DNA of 6,652 bases from Actinomycetes bacterium (GCA_023425615.1 JAFACJ010000030.1:1-6652); one strand, 5' to 3'; shown: positions 1 to 6,010, numbered from the stretch's first letter. Numbers and translations are program-made. The notes: a model not told the origin generated them from the letters alone.

Positions 1-643
1 CCCGCCGCGCGCCGCCCGCGGCCCGCTCGCCGATCAGGGCGCAGGCCGCCGCGTAGCGTTCGGGGGAGACCCAGACCCCGAGCCAGCCGTCGCCGTGCTC
101 CGCGGCGCGGCGCAGCGCGGCCTCGGACCGGCCGCCCACCACGATGGGCACCGGCGCCTTCGGCGCGGGCCGGACGCTGACGTCCCGCAGGGGGAAGAAC
201 TCACCGGAGGCGGTGACCTCCGCGCCGTCGAGCAGGGCCCGGACCAGGGGCAGCGCTTCGTTCATCCGCCTTCCCCTGGTCGCCGGGTCGATGCCGCAGG
301 CGCGGAACTCGGCGGGGTCCTCGCCGCCGACGCCGACGCCGAAGACCAGGCGCCCCGGCGCGAGGGCGGCGAGGCCCGCCACCTGCCGGGCGACCGGCAC
401 GGGATGGCGCAGGGGCAGCAGGTACACGGCGGTCTGGACGGTGATGCGCGTCGACAGGGCCGCCAGCGCGGTGGCGTGCAGGAGCCCGTCGAAGCCCTGG
501 CCCCCCTTGAAGGTCACATGGTCGCCGACGCAGAGCCGGTCGATCCCGGCGTCCTCGGCGTCCCGCACGAACTCGCGCAACGCCGCCGCGTCCTGGAACA
601 GCTCGTGCGGTACGCGCACGCCCACGGTGATCTGGTCGTTCAT
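1..643 (-). CDS. LLM-class (F420/flavin-dependent) oxidoreductase, C-terminus cut off by window edge
   Basis: This is a luciferase-like monooxygenase (LLM) TIM-barrel oxidoreductase, probably cytosolic and using F420 or FMN; the substrate is unknown. The frame is open from the ATG at 643 to base 1, giving 214 residues of a family usually about 280-350 long, so the C-terminal third is missing. Seen in the sequence: an N-terminal beta strand (ITVGVRVP, residues 5-12), the alternating helix and strand ending in DRLCVGDHV (35-43), the glycine-rich loop GRLVFGVGVGGEDPAEF (97-113), and the late barrel motif VPIVVGGRSEAALRRAA (165-181) followed by GDGWLG. These are typical of F420-dependent LLM proteins. 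The start is supported by an AGGAAG ribosome-binding site about 8 bases upstream. It lies 25 bases after the crotonase gene and should be the fifth cistron of the operon. Whether it uses F420 or FMN is inferred from family resemblance only. Confidence 0.88.
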   Translation of the reverse strand, partial: MNDQITVGVRVPHELFQDAAALREFVRDAEDAGIDRLCVGDHVTFKGGQGFDGLLHATALAALSTRITVQTAVYLLPLRHPVPVARQVAGLAALAPGRLVFGVGVGGEDPAEFRACGIDPATRGRRMNEALPLVRALLDGAEVTASGEFFPLRDVSVRPAPKAPVPIVVGGRSEAALRRAAEHGDGWLGVWVSPERYAAACALIGERAAGGARR

Positions 644-668
644 GGTTCTTCTTCCTGGTCGGGAGGGG

Positions 669-1496
669 TCAGCGGCGCTCGGAGGCGCGCAACCGGGTCC
701 GCGCGGCCTCGCGCTGGCGCGGGCTGCCCACATTGCGTTCCATGAACACGCGTTCGGCGCGGAAACCGGACTTCATGGCCTCGCCGTCCCAGGCGCGGTT
801 CAGCATGCCCTTGGCGGCCCGTACCGCGTCGGGGTTGCGCTCGGCGATCCGCGCGGCCATCGACAGCGCCTCCTGCAAGGGGTCCTCGCACACGCGGGTC
901 GCCAGCCCGATGCGGACGGCCTCCTCCCCGGTGACCTTCCTGGCCGTGAGGGTCAGCTCCTTGGCGACGTCCAGCCCGACCAGGCGCGGCAGGATCTGGG
1001 TGCCGCACATGTCGGGCGTCATCCCCCACTCCATCTCCAGGACGCCCAGCCGCGCGTCCGCGGTCACCAGCCTGATGTCGGCGCCCAGCGCCAGTTGCAG
1101 CCCTCCGCCGAGGGCGAAGCCGCGGACGGCGGCGATGACCGGCACCTCGAGCACCTGCCACACCCAGACCGCCTTCTGCCCCCGTCCCAGCAGCAGTCCG
1201 GGGATCCCGAACCCATCCGTGTCCCCGGGCTCTCCCGCGTCGGTCCGCTCGACGTCCTCGGGGCGCCAGGGACGGGCGTCGGCCTGGGCCTCGAAGGCGG
1301 CGAAGTCCAGCCCCGCGCAGAAGGCGCGGCCCTCGCCGGACAGGACGACCGCGCGCAGGCCGGGCTCCTCGCGGAGCCGTTCGCCGACCTCGATGAGCTC
1401 GGCGAACATCGCGTCGTCGAGGGCGTTGAGCTTGTCGGGCCGGTTGAGGCGGACGTCGGCCACGCCCCCGTCCAGCCGGCAGCGGACGCGTTCCAT
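669..1496 (-). CDS. Crotonase-fold enoyl-CoA hydratase/isomerase family protein with one catalytic Glu replaced by Gln
   Basis: A 275-residue crotonase-superfamily protein, a normal length for the family, acting on an acyl-CoA thioester in the cytosol. Seen: RLNRPDKLNALDDAMF (16-31); the first oxyanion-hole segment GRAFCAGLDF (56-65); and the second one with the GGG loop, RGFALGGGLQLALGADIRL (125-143). The LGVLEMEWGMTPDMCGTQ stretch (150-167) holds the second acid. Aligned by eye with rat mitochondrial enoyl-CoA hydratase, Glu164 corresponds to E154 here, but Glu144 corresponds to Q134, and the usual GAGGT becomes DMCGT. A classical hydratase is therefore doubtful; an isomerase, hydrolase or other crotonase reaction is possible. 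A second in-frame ATG lies six bases upstream (1502), but AAGGGG sits directly against it and is ideally spaced for the ATG at 1496. It begins 19 bases after the LLM gene upstream and is the fourth cistron. Confidence 0.93.
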   Translation of the reverse strand: MERVRCRLDGGVADVRLNRPDKLNALDDAMFAELIEVGERLREEPGLRAVVLSGEGRAFCAGLDFAAFEAQADARPWRPEDVERTDAGEPGDTDGFGIPGLLLGRGQKAVWVWQVLEVPVIAAVRGFALGGGLQLALGADIRLVTADARLGVLEMEWGMTPDMCGTQILPRLVGLDVAKELTLTARKVTGEEAVRIGLATRVCEDPLQEALSMAARIAERNPDAVRAAKGMLNRAWDGEAMKSGFRAERVFMERNVGSPRQREAARTRLRASERR

Positions 1497-1502
1497 GGTC
1501 AT

Positions 1503-1508
1503 CCCCTT
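1503..1508 (-). promoter_or_regulatory. Ribosome-binding site deciding the crotonase start
   Basis: AAGGGG on the minus strand lies six bases before the ATG at 1496 and immediately against the ATG at 1502. The spacing favours 1496 as the translation start. Confidence 0.65.
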
Positions 1509-1515
1509 CGGCCGG

Positions 1516-2544
1516 CTACGCGGAGAGCTCTCGGAGATCGGCGATGACGGGCGTCCACAGCCCGATCTCGTGCTTGTAGGGGGCGTAGAACTGGAAGCGG
1601 GTGACCAGGTCGCCGAAGCGCTCGGTGAGGAGCGGGGCGATCCGTTCGGGCGGCCCGACGACCGCGAAGGCGTTGAGCACCTCGTCGTCGATCGCGTCGC
1701 CCATCTTGGTCCACTTGTCCGGGTCATCGCCGCGGGACAGGGCGTGCAGTTCGTCGCCGAGATCGCCCCAGCCGTGCAGTTCGAGGACCCCGCGGTAGGC
1801 GGGGGTGCTGCCGTAGAAGGCGATCTGGTCGCGCACGGCCCGCACGGCGGCGGCGAGTTCCTCCTCGGTGGTCCCGGTGGCGGTCAGGGGCAGGCCGACG
1901 ACCTCGAACCCCTCCGCGGAGCGGCCGGTCTTCTCCCGGCCCCTGCGGACGGTGGGGAGGGTGACCTCGCGGATGTAGCGCTCGGTGGTGAAGCCGTGCA
2001 GGAGGATGCCGTCGCAGACCTCGCCGGCGACCTGGGTCATGGCCTCGCCCACGGCGGCGATGACGATCTTGGGCGGCGCGGTGGGGAGGGGGCCGGGGGA
2101 GAAGAAGGGGGTCATGAGGGTGTGCTGGTAGAAGTCACCGCGGAAGTCGAGCCGGGTGCCGTCCTGCCAGCTGTCCCAGATGGCGCGGATCGCGCTGACC
2201 ATCTCGCGCATGCGGGCGGCCGGCCTGCTCCAGGGCATGGAGAAGCGGCGCTCGATGTGCGCCTTGACCTGGCTGCCCAGCCCGAGGGTGAAGCGGCCCT
2301 CGGTGTAGCGCTGCAGATCCCAGGCCGTGCAGGCCAGGGTCATCGGCGAACGCGCGAACGCGACGGCGATCGCGGTGCCCAGTTCCAGCCGCCGGGTGCG
2401 CTGCGCCGCGGCGACGAGCGGGAGGAAGGGGTCGTGCTTGGACTCCGAGGACCACAGGCCCGCGTAGCCCCGTGACTCGTGCTCCTCCGCCGTCTCCGCG
2501 ATCTGCCGGAGCGAGTCGATGGCCAGCTTTCCGTCTACCTTCAT
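1516..2544 (-). CDS. F420-dependent LLM-class oxidoreductase, MSMEG_2256-like
   Basis: A complete 342-residue luciferase-like monooxygenase-family enzyme, expected to be a soluble TIM-barrel oxidoreductase that transfers hydride to or from F420. From memory it resembles the 'MSMEG_2256 family' of probable F420-dependent oxidoreductases; this was not checked by search. Seen: AEEHESRGYAGLWSSESKHD (19-38), a typical early barrel turn; RLELGTAIAVAFARSPM (52-68); the glycine loop GRFTLGLGSQVKAHIERRF (83-101); and APPKIVIAAVGEAMTQVAGE (156-175) before CDGILLHGF. The C-terminus has the conserved VGPPERIAPLL and a FQFYAPY segment. No clear ribosome-binding site precedes the ATG. Instead an AT-rich 36-bp stretch carries a possible promoter placed for a leaderless transcript. 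It is the third cistron, 43 bases after the acyl-CoA dehydrogenase. The substrate is unknown; co-transcription with acyl-CoA enzymes suggests a step in the same catabolic route. Confidence 0.93.
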   Translation of the reverse strand: MKVDGKLAIDSLRQIAETAEEHESRGYAGLWSSESKHDPFLPLVAAAQRTRRLELGTAIAVAFARSPMTLACTAWDLQRYTEGRFTLGLGSQVKAHIERRFSMPWSRPAARMREMVSAIRAIWDSWQDGTRLDFRGDFYQHTLMTPFFSPGPLPTAPPKIVIAAVGEAMTQVAGEVCDGILLHGFTTERYIREVTLPTVRRGREKTGRSAEGFEVVGLPLTATGTTEEELAAAVRAVRDQIAFYGSTPAYRGVLELHGWGDLGDELHALSRGDDPDKWTKMGDAIDDEVLNAFAVVGPPERIAPLLTERFGDLVTRFQFYAPYKHEIGLWTPVIADLRELSA

Positions 2545-2551
2545 GGGATAT

Positions 2552-2580
2552 AGGTTAAATGATTAATCTAATTTTGACCA
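2552..2580 (-). promoter_or_regulatory. Possible internal leaderless promoter in an AT-rich gap
   Basis: The gap before the LLM gene is about 28% GC between 2545 and 2580, against a strongly GC-rich surround. Reading the minus strand, TGGTCA (2575-2580; four of six matches to TTGACA) is followed after 17 bases by TAACCT (2552-2557; fits TANNNT), then seven bases before the ATG at 2544. That spacing would place the transcript start at or next to the ATG, consistent with the lack of a ribosome-binding site. An 8-bp palindrome, GATTAATC, is centred within it and could be an operator instead. This rests on motif matching alone. Confidence 0.4.
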
Positions 2581-2587
2581 GATGGCG

Positions 2588-3781
2588 TCAGGAGACCCGG
2601 TACTCCTCCAGGATCCTGCGGCCGATGATCATGCGCTGGATGTCGGCGGTGCCCTCGCCGATGAGCAGCATGGGCGTCTCGCGGTAGAGGCGCTCGATCT
2701 CGGTCTCCTTGGAGTAGCCGTAGCCGCCGTGGATGCGGAAGGAGTCCTCCACCACGTCGCGGCAGTACTCCGAGGCGAGGTACTTGGCCATGCCCGCCTC
2801 CAGGTCGTTGCGCTGCCCGGAGTCCTTCTTGCGGGCCGCCATGACCATCATCTGGTGCGCGGCCTCGACTTTCGTGGCCATGTCCGCCAGCCGGAACTGG
2901 ACGGCCTGGTGCTGGGCGATGGGCTTGCCGAAGGTCTCGCGCTGCTGCGCGTACCGGACGCCCAGTTCGAAGGCGCGCAGCGCGACGCCGCACCCGCGGG
3001 CCGCCACGTTGACACGGCCCACCTCCACGCCGTCCATCATCTGGTAGAAGCCGCGGCCGGGGACGCCGCCGAGGATGTGCTCGGCGGAGATCCGGTGTCC
3101 CTCGAAGATCATCTCGGTGGTGTCGACGCCCTTGTAGCCCATCTTGTCGATCTTGCCGGGGATGGTGAGACCGGGCTGGACCTCGCCGAAACCGGGTGTC
3201 TTCTCCACCAGGAAGGTGGTCATGTTCCGGTAGACGGAGTCCGACCCCTCGTCGGTCTTGACGAGCACGGCGACGAGCGAGGACGTGCCGCCGTTGGTCA
3301 GCCACATCTTCTGGCCGTCGATGACGTAGCCGTCGCCGTCACGGACGGCCTTGGTCCTGATGGCCGAGACGTCCGAGCCGCAGTTCGGCTCCGACATCGA
3401 GAAGGCGCCCCGCAGCTCGCCCGTCGCCAGGCGGGGGAGATACCGGCGCTTCTGCTCCTCGGTGCCGTGCCGCAGCAGCATGTAGGTGACGATGAAGTGC
3501 GTGTTGACGATGCCCGAGACGCTCATCCAGCCCCGCGAGAGTTCCTCGACGACCAGGGCGTAGGTCAGCAGGGACTCGCCGAGACCGCCGTACTCCTCGG
3601 GGATGGTCAGTCCGAACAGTCCCATCTCGGACATGCCGTCGACGATCTTCTGCGGGTACTCGTCGGCCCGCTCCAGGCGCTGGGCCTCGGGGAGGATCTC
3701 CCGGTCGACGAAGCTCCGCACGGTGTCGAGGATCTGCCGCTGGACGTCGGTCAGTCCTTCGGTCTGGGTGAGACGGCCCAT
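2588..3781 (-). CDS. Acyl-CoA dehydrogenase family protein
   Basis: A 397-residue FAD-dependent acyl-CoA dehydrogenase, the usual length for short/medium-chain types. It would oxidise an acyl-CoA to the 2,3-enoyl-CoA and pass electrons to electron-transferring flavoprotein. Seen: an N-terminal helical domain with GLFGLTIPEEYGGLG (54-68); the middle beta domain with the signature FSMSEPNCGSDVSA (127-140) and KMWLTNGG (158-165) that contact FAD and substrate; and a C-terminal helical domain with QRETFGKPI (280-288) and RIHGGYGYSKETEIERLYRE (349-368). The catalytic base is predicted as E376 in LIGEGTADIQR, the same position as in medium-chain dehydrogenase. The chain specificity cannot be read from sequence. 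The start follows the CoA-transferase stop by three bases (TGA CAG ATG), with GGAAAAGAG upstream, so translation is probably coupled. It is the second cistron. Confidence 0.96.
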   Translation of the reverse strand: MGRLTQTEGLTDVQRQILDTVRSFVDREILPEAQRLERADEYPQKIVDGMSEMGLFGLTIPEEYGGLGESLLTYALVVEELSRGWMSVSGIVNTHFIVTYMLLRHGTEEQKRRYLPRLATGELRGAFSMSEPNCGSDVSAIRTKAVRDGDGYVIDGQKMWLTNGGTSSLVAVLVKTDEGSDSVYRNMTTFLVEKTPGFGEVQPGLTIPGKIDKMGYKGVDTTEMIFEGHRISAEHILGGVPGRGFYQMMDGVEVGRVNVAARGCGVALRAFELGVRYAQQRETFGKPIAQHQAVQFRLADMATKVEAAHQMMVMAARKKDSGQRNDLEAGMAKYLASEYCRDVVEDSFRIHGGYGYSKETEIERLYRETPMLLIGEGTADIQRMIIGRRILEEYRVS

Positions 3782-3784
3782 CTG

Positions 3785-5047
3785 TCAGCTCTTTTCCGGG
3801 GTGGGGGAGGGAGGGGAGGCGACGACACCCCGTTCGTGCAGCTCGCGGATCCGCTCGGGGCTCAGCCCGAGCCGGCTCCGCAGGATGTCGCCGGTGTGCT
3901 CGCCGAGGACGGGCGCCCGCGACACCGTGCGGACCCCGTCCGGGGAGAAGGACAGGGGAGAGCCCGGGGCGAGGTGCGGCCCCACGCCGGGCTGGTCGAT
4001 GACCGCCATCATCGGGTTGGCGCGGACGCCGTCCTCTCCGGCCTCGAACAGGTCGGAGAACGTCCGGTACACCGACCACAGGACCGAGGTGCCGTCCAGC
4101 CGCGCGCGGATCTCCGCCAGGTCGTGCCCGCCGAACCAGCGCTGCAGCAGGCCCGCCAGCGCCTCCCGGTAGGTGAAGCGGTCGCCCTCCCGGGAGAAGT
4201 CGACGTCCAGTGCCTCCTCCAGCGCCGTCACGGCGGGCTTGATCCCCGTCACGGCGACCAGGTCCCTCCAATGAGAGGCGGTGAGGGCGACGACCATGAC
4301 GCGGCGGCCGTCACGCGAGGTGAAGTCGCGGGCGAAGCTGCCGTACAGGTGGTTGCCGATCCGCTGCCGGACGCCTCCGGTCTGCGCCTCGGCGAGGAAG
4401 CCGAGATTGCCCGCCGTGGCCAGGGCGACATCGTGCAGGGCCAGGCTGATCGCCTGCCCCCGCCCGGTCTCCCTGCGCCGCAGGTCGGCGCTGAGGATGC
4501 CGAGTGCCGCGTAGAGGCCGCAGGCGACGTCCCAGGCGGGCAGCACGTGGTTGACGGGCCCGTCGTGGTCTTCGGGGCCGGTCACCATCGGGAATCCCAG
4601 CTCGGCGTTGACGGTGTAGTCCACCGCGGGCGAGCCGTCACGGTGCCCCGTGATCTGAAGGTGGATCACGTCCGGCCGGATGCCGGACAGCGCCTCGAAG
4701 CCCAGCCACCGCAGGGGGGCGTTGGTCAGGACGATGCCGCCGCGGGGCCCGGACTCGGTGACCAGCCGGGTCACCAGCTCCCGGCCCTCGGGCGAGCGGA
4801 GGTCGGCGCACAGCGAGCGCTTCTCCTTGTTGAGGCCGGCCCAGTAGATGCTCGCCCCGGAGTCCGCCAGCGGCCACCGGGAGTGGTCGGGGGCGCCGCC
4901 GGGGGGATCCACCCGGATGACGTCGGCGCCGAGCTGGGCGAGCGTCATGCCGCCGAGCGGTGCCGCGACGAACGTGGACACCTCGACGACGCGCATGCCG
5001 GTCAGGGGTCCGCCGGCCGTGGGCACGGCTCCCGTCATGGGGTTCAT
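3785..5047 (-). CDS. CaiB/BaiF (family III) CoA-transferase, 2-methylfumaryl-CoA isomerase-like
   Basis: A 420-residue family III CoA-transferase, which moves CoA between carboxylic acids through an aspartyl-CoA intermediate. Seen: the N-terminal CoA-binding region LTGMRVVEVSTFVAAPLGGM (15-34), LAQLGADVIRVDPPGG (36-51), WAGLNKEKRSLCADL (69-83), and HVLPAWDVACGLYAALGIL (167-185), where D173 occupies the catalytic aspartate position. The C-terminal lobe has NPMMAVIDQPGVGPHLAPGS (344-363). DYTVN, the LPAWD context and RDFTSRDGRRVMVV resemble, from memory, mesaconyl-CoA C1-C4 transferase/2-methylfumaryl-CoA isomerase (Mct) rather than CaiB or Frc; this is unverified. An in-frame ATG at 5110 would lengthen the protein to 441 residues, but it lies upstream of the predicted promoter. 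The ATG at 5047 has AGAAGGGA six bases before it and is preferred. It is the first cistron of the operon and faces the TetR-linked operator region. Confidence 0.93.
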   Translation of the reverse strand: MNPMTGAVPTAGGPLTGMRVVEVSTFVAAPLGGMTLAQLGADVIRVDPPGGAPDHSRWPLADSGASIYWAGLNKEKRSLCADLRSPEGRELVTRLVTESGPRGGIVLTNAPLRWLGFEALSGIRPDVIHLQITGHRDGSPAVDYTVNAELGFPMVTGPEDHDGPVNHVLPAWDVACGLYAALGILSADLRRRETGRGQAISLALHDVALATAGNLGFLAEAQTGGVRQRIGNHLYGSFARDFTSRDGRRVMVVALTASHWRDLVAVTGIKPAVTALEEALDVDFSREGDRFTYREALAGLLQRWFGGHDLAEIRARLDGTSVLWSVYRTFSDLFEAGEDGVRANPMMAVIDQPGVGPHLAPGSPLSFSPDGVRTVSRAPVLGEHTGDILRSRLGLSPERIRELHERGVVASPPSPTPEKS

Positions 5048-5053
5048 CAACCG

Positions 5054-5061
5054 TCCCTTCT
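5054..5061 (-). promoter_or_regulatory. Ribosome-binding site deciding the CoA-transferase start
   Basis: AGAAGGGA on the minus strand, six bases before the ATG at 5047, is a near-ideal Shine-Dalgarno sequence. It excludes the longer in-frame ATG at 5110 as the likely start. Confidence 0.75.
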
Positions 5062-5062
5062 G

Positions 5063-5078
5063 ATTTGTACGGCCATAT
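5063..5078. promoter_or_regulatory. Proximal 16-bp operator-like site overlapping the -10 and start region
   Basis: The plus strand reads ATTTGTACGGCCATAT. Its central ten bases (5066-5075) recur exactly, in reverse complement, at 5144-5153, and 14 of 16 bases match over the full site. The outer ATWTG/CAWAT arms form an imperfect dyad, as expected for a dimeric regulator. It overlaps the predicted -10 (5075-5080) and the likely transcription start near 5068, a normal place for a repressor. The TetR-family gene next door is the obvious candidate binder, which is inference. Confidence 0.55.
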
Positions 5079-5103
5079 TCCCGTGCATCAAAGTGACTGT
5101 CAA
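5075..5103 (-). promoter_or_regulatory. Promoter of the five-gene acyl-CoA operon
   Basis: On the minus strand a perfect TTGACA (-35, positions 5098-5103) is followed by a 17-base spacer and GAATAT (-10, positions 5075-5080; three of six matches to TATAAT). Transcription would begin near 5068, leaving a leader of about 20 bases with a good ribosome-binding site before the ATG at 5047. This is a housekeeping-sigma-type promoter by motif and spacing. No experiment or search supports it here. Confidence 0.6.
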
Positions 5104-5140
5104 CAGCCAATCGAACATGTGACGGGGAACATGCCAGAAG

Positions 5141-5156
5141 ATTTGGCCGTACATAT
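5141..5156. promoter_or_regulatory. Distal 16-bp operator-like site
   Basis: The plus strand reads ATTTGGCCGTACATAT, the inverted partner of the site at 5063-5078, with exact identity over TGGCCGTACA. The centres are 78 bp apart and the site lies about 40 bp upstream of the -35. It may allow cooperative or looped binding of a repressor, or upstream binding of an activator. Confidence 0.5.
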
Positions 5157-5199
5157 GATGCGTCAGTCGCCGCGGCGGGACGGGCGGCAGGGGGCGGGA

Positions 5200-5215
5200 C
5201 CGCGGCCTTCCGCGG
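5200..5215 (-). terminator. Short GC hairpin just after the tetR stop codon
   Basis: CCGCGG, a four-base loop, then CCGCGG form a perfect 6-bp stem that ends three bases beyond the tetR stop. No T-run follows on the minus strand, so it is only a possible terminator of the actinomycete hairpin type. If it does stop transcription, it would help separate tetR from the operon promoter downstream. Confidence 0.35.
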
Positions 5216-5218
5216 GGG

Positions 5219-5845
5219 TCAGGACTCCTGCTGCCGGGCGAGCAGGTCGCTCAGCTGGTGCATGTAGGCGCGAAAGCGGCGGCGGGCCCGCGGGTCCTCG
5301 GCCTTCAGGCGCCCGCCGTCGGACTTCTGGATGCCTTCCGTGAGGAAGCCGTTGATGGCCCAGTCGAAGAGGCTCGACGTCATCTGGATCTCTTCCTCTC
5401 CCTTCCCCTTGAGGGTCGACGTGGCGAGGATCCGGCGTCCGACCTCCTCCGAGGGCAGCCGATACGATTCCTCGATGTCATGCATGTCGCTGGCGTCGGA
5501 GAGCCACCGCTGGCTCCACAGGAGGACGAGATCGGGATGGTCGAAGCAGAAGTCGAGGACTTTGTCGAGAATCTCGTGTGATTCTTCCAAACTGTAGGAA
5601 TCCCGTACGGGCAGGAATTCCAGCGCCGCCCGCATCGACTCGGCGTACTTCTCCATCGCGGCCCGGTAGAGCGCCGTCTTCCCGCCCGCCGCTTTGATCG
5701 TTCCGATGTCCCTCCCCGCGGCCTCCGCGATCATCTCCACGGTGGTGCCGTCGTAACCCAGGGCGGCGAAGAGGCGTAGCGCGGTGTGCAGGAGCTGATC
5801 GTCGACTCCATCTGTGCCGGAATCGGGTTTCAAATACATGTCCAT
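5219..5845 (-). CDS. TetR-family transcriptional regulator
   Basis: A 208-residue TetR/AcrR-type one-component regulator, a typical length. Residues about 15-62 form the DNA-binding domain: LLHTALRLFAALGYDGTTVE (18-37), then EMIAEAAGRDIGTI (37-50), the helix-turn-helix, and KTALYRAAMEKYAESM (56-71). The usual YxxFxSK after the recognition helix is replaced by KAAGGK, which is unusual. The remaining helical part, rich in aromatic residues (LDFCFDHPDLVLLWSQRW), is the ligand and dimer domain and cannot be assigned a ligand. The start is uncertain: ATGs at 5845 and 5839 are both plausible. The ATG at 5902 would extend the protein to 227 residues through an AT-rich stretch that looks like promoter DNA. 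It sits directly upstream of, and in the same direction as, the acyl-CoA operon, whose promoter carries a paired operator-like site. It is therefore the likely repressor of that operon. Confidence 0.9.
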   Translation of the reverse strand: MDMYLKPDSGTDGVDDQLLHTALRLFAALGYDGTTVEMIAEAAGRDIGTIKAAGGKTALYRAAMEKYAESMRAALEFLPVRDSYSLEESHEILDKVLDFCFDHPDLVLLWSQRWLSDASDMHDIEESYRLPSEEVGRRILATSTLKGKGEEEIQMTSSLFDWAINGFLTEGIQKSDGGRLKAEDPRARRRFRAYMHQLSDLLARQQES

Positions 5846-5902
5846 CAGGATATGAAGCGGAATGCTTAATTTACGTATGGGTTGATAAAGAAAAAATTCC
5901 AT
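5846..5902 (-). promoter_or_regulatory. AT-rich leader and probable promoter region of tetR
   Basis: The stretch 5861-5902 is about 26% GC in a GC-rich window. On the minus strand TAAATT (5868-5873) fits a -10 for a transcript starting near 5861, with only a T-run at the -35 position. Alternatively TATCCT (5847-5852) lies seven bases before the ATG at 5839, a leaderless arrangement. Neither has a convincing -35. No copy of the 16-bp operator-like site is visible here, so autoregulation is not evident. Confidence 0.35.
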
Positions 5903-5956
5903 GCCGCGCCATGTGCTTTCGCGTGTCCGGGAATTCGCCGCACCCGGGGGCCGGAC

Positions 5957-5984
5957 GGGGCGCCCGGCGGCGGGCCGGCGCCTC
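5957..5984 (-). terminator. Strong GC hairpin downstream of cvnB
   Basis: The arms GGCGCC and GGC pair with GCC and GGCGCC around a five-base loop, giving nine GC pairs with one bulged C, plus two weaker outer pairs. It lies in the 184-bp gap between cvnB and tetR. No T-run follows, which is common for proposed actinomycete terminators. It is the second of two hairpins met by transcripts from cvnAB. Confidence 0.45.
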
Positions 5985-5987
5985 CCC

Positions 5988-6010
5988 GCACGGCTCCGCT
6001 CCGGCCGTGC
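5988..6010 (-). terminator. First hairpin downstream of cvnB
   Basis: GCACGGC (5988-5994) and GCCGTGC (6004-6010) form a perfect 7-bp stem with a nine-base loop, starting 20 bases after the cvnB stop codon. The right arm lies in the first unit of a 15-bp tandem repeat, so the second unit (6019-6025) offers an alternative right arm. Together with the hairpin at 5957-5984 it makes a plausible two-part transcription end. Confidence 0.4.

Noticed and set aside
1497..1727. Longer N-terminus for the crotonase, up to 352 residues
   Set aside because: The extension lies out of frame inside the LLM gene and has no crotonase homology; the ATG at 1496 has the well-placed AAGGGG.
733..2475. A 580-codon plus-strand frame over the crotonase and LLM genes
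   Set aside because: It is antisense to clear family members, has no recognisable motif and no good ribosome-binding site; a high-GC shadow.
5048..5110. Longer N-terminus for the CoA-transferase from the ATG at 5110
   Set aside because: The ATG would lie upstream of the predicted -35, the extension crosses the promoter and operator, and the ATG at 5047 has a strong ribosome-binding site.
2582..5122. An 846-codon open frame on the plus strand across the dehydrogenase and CoA-transferase genes
   Set aside because: It is antisense to two well-recognised enzymes with intact motifs; long antisense frames are expected in high-GC DNA. Its translation is low-complexity, rich in G, D, V, L and H, with no recognisable domain.
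5846..5902. Longer TetR N-terminus from the ATG at 5902
   Set aside because: The extra 19 residues come from AT-rich DNA unlike the coding regions nearby, with no ribosome-binding site; the shorter start fits TetR family length. Not fully excluded.
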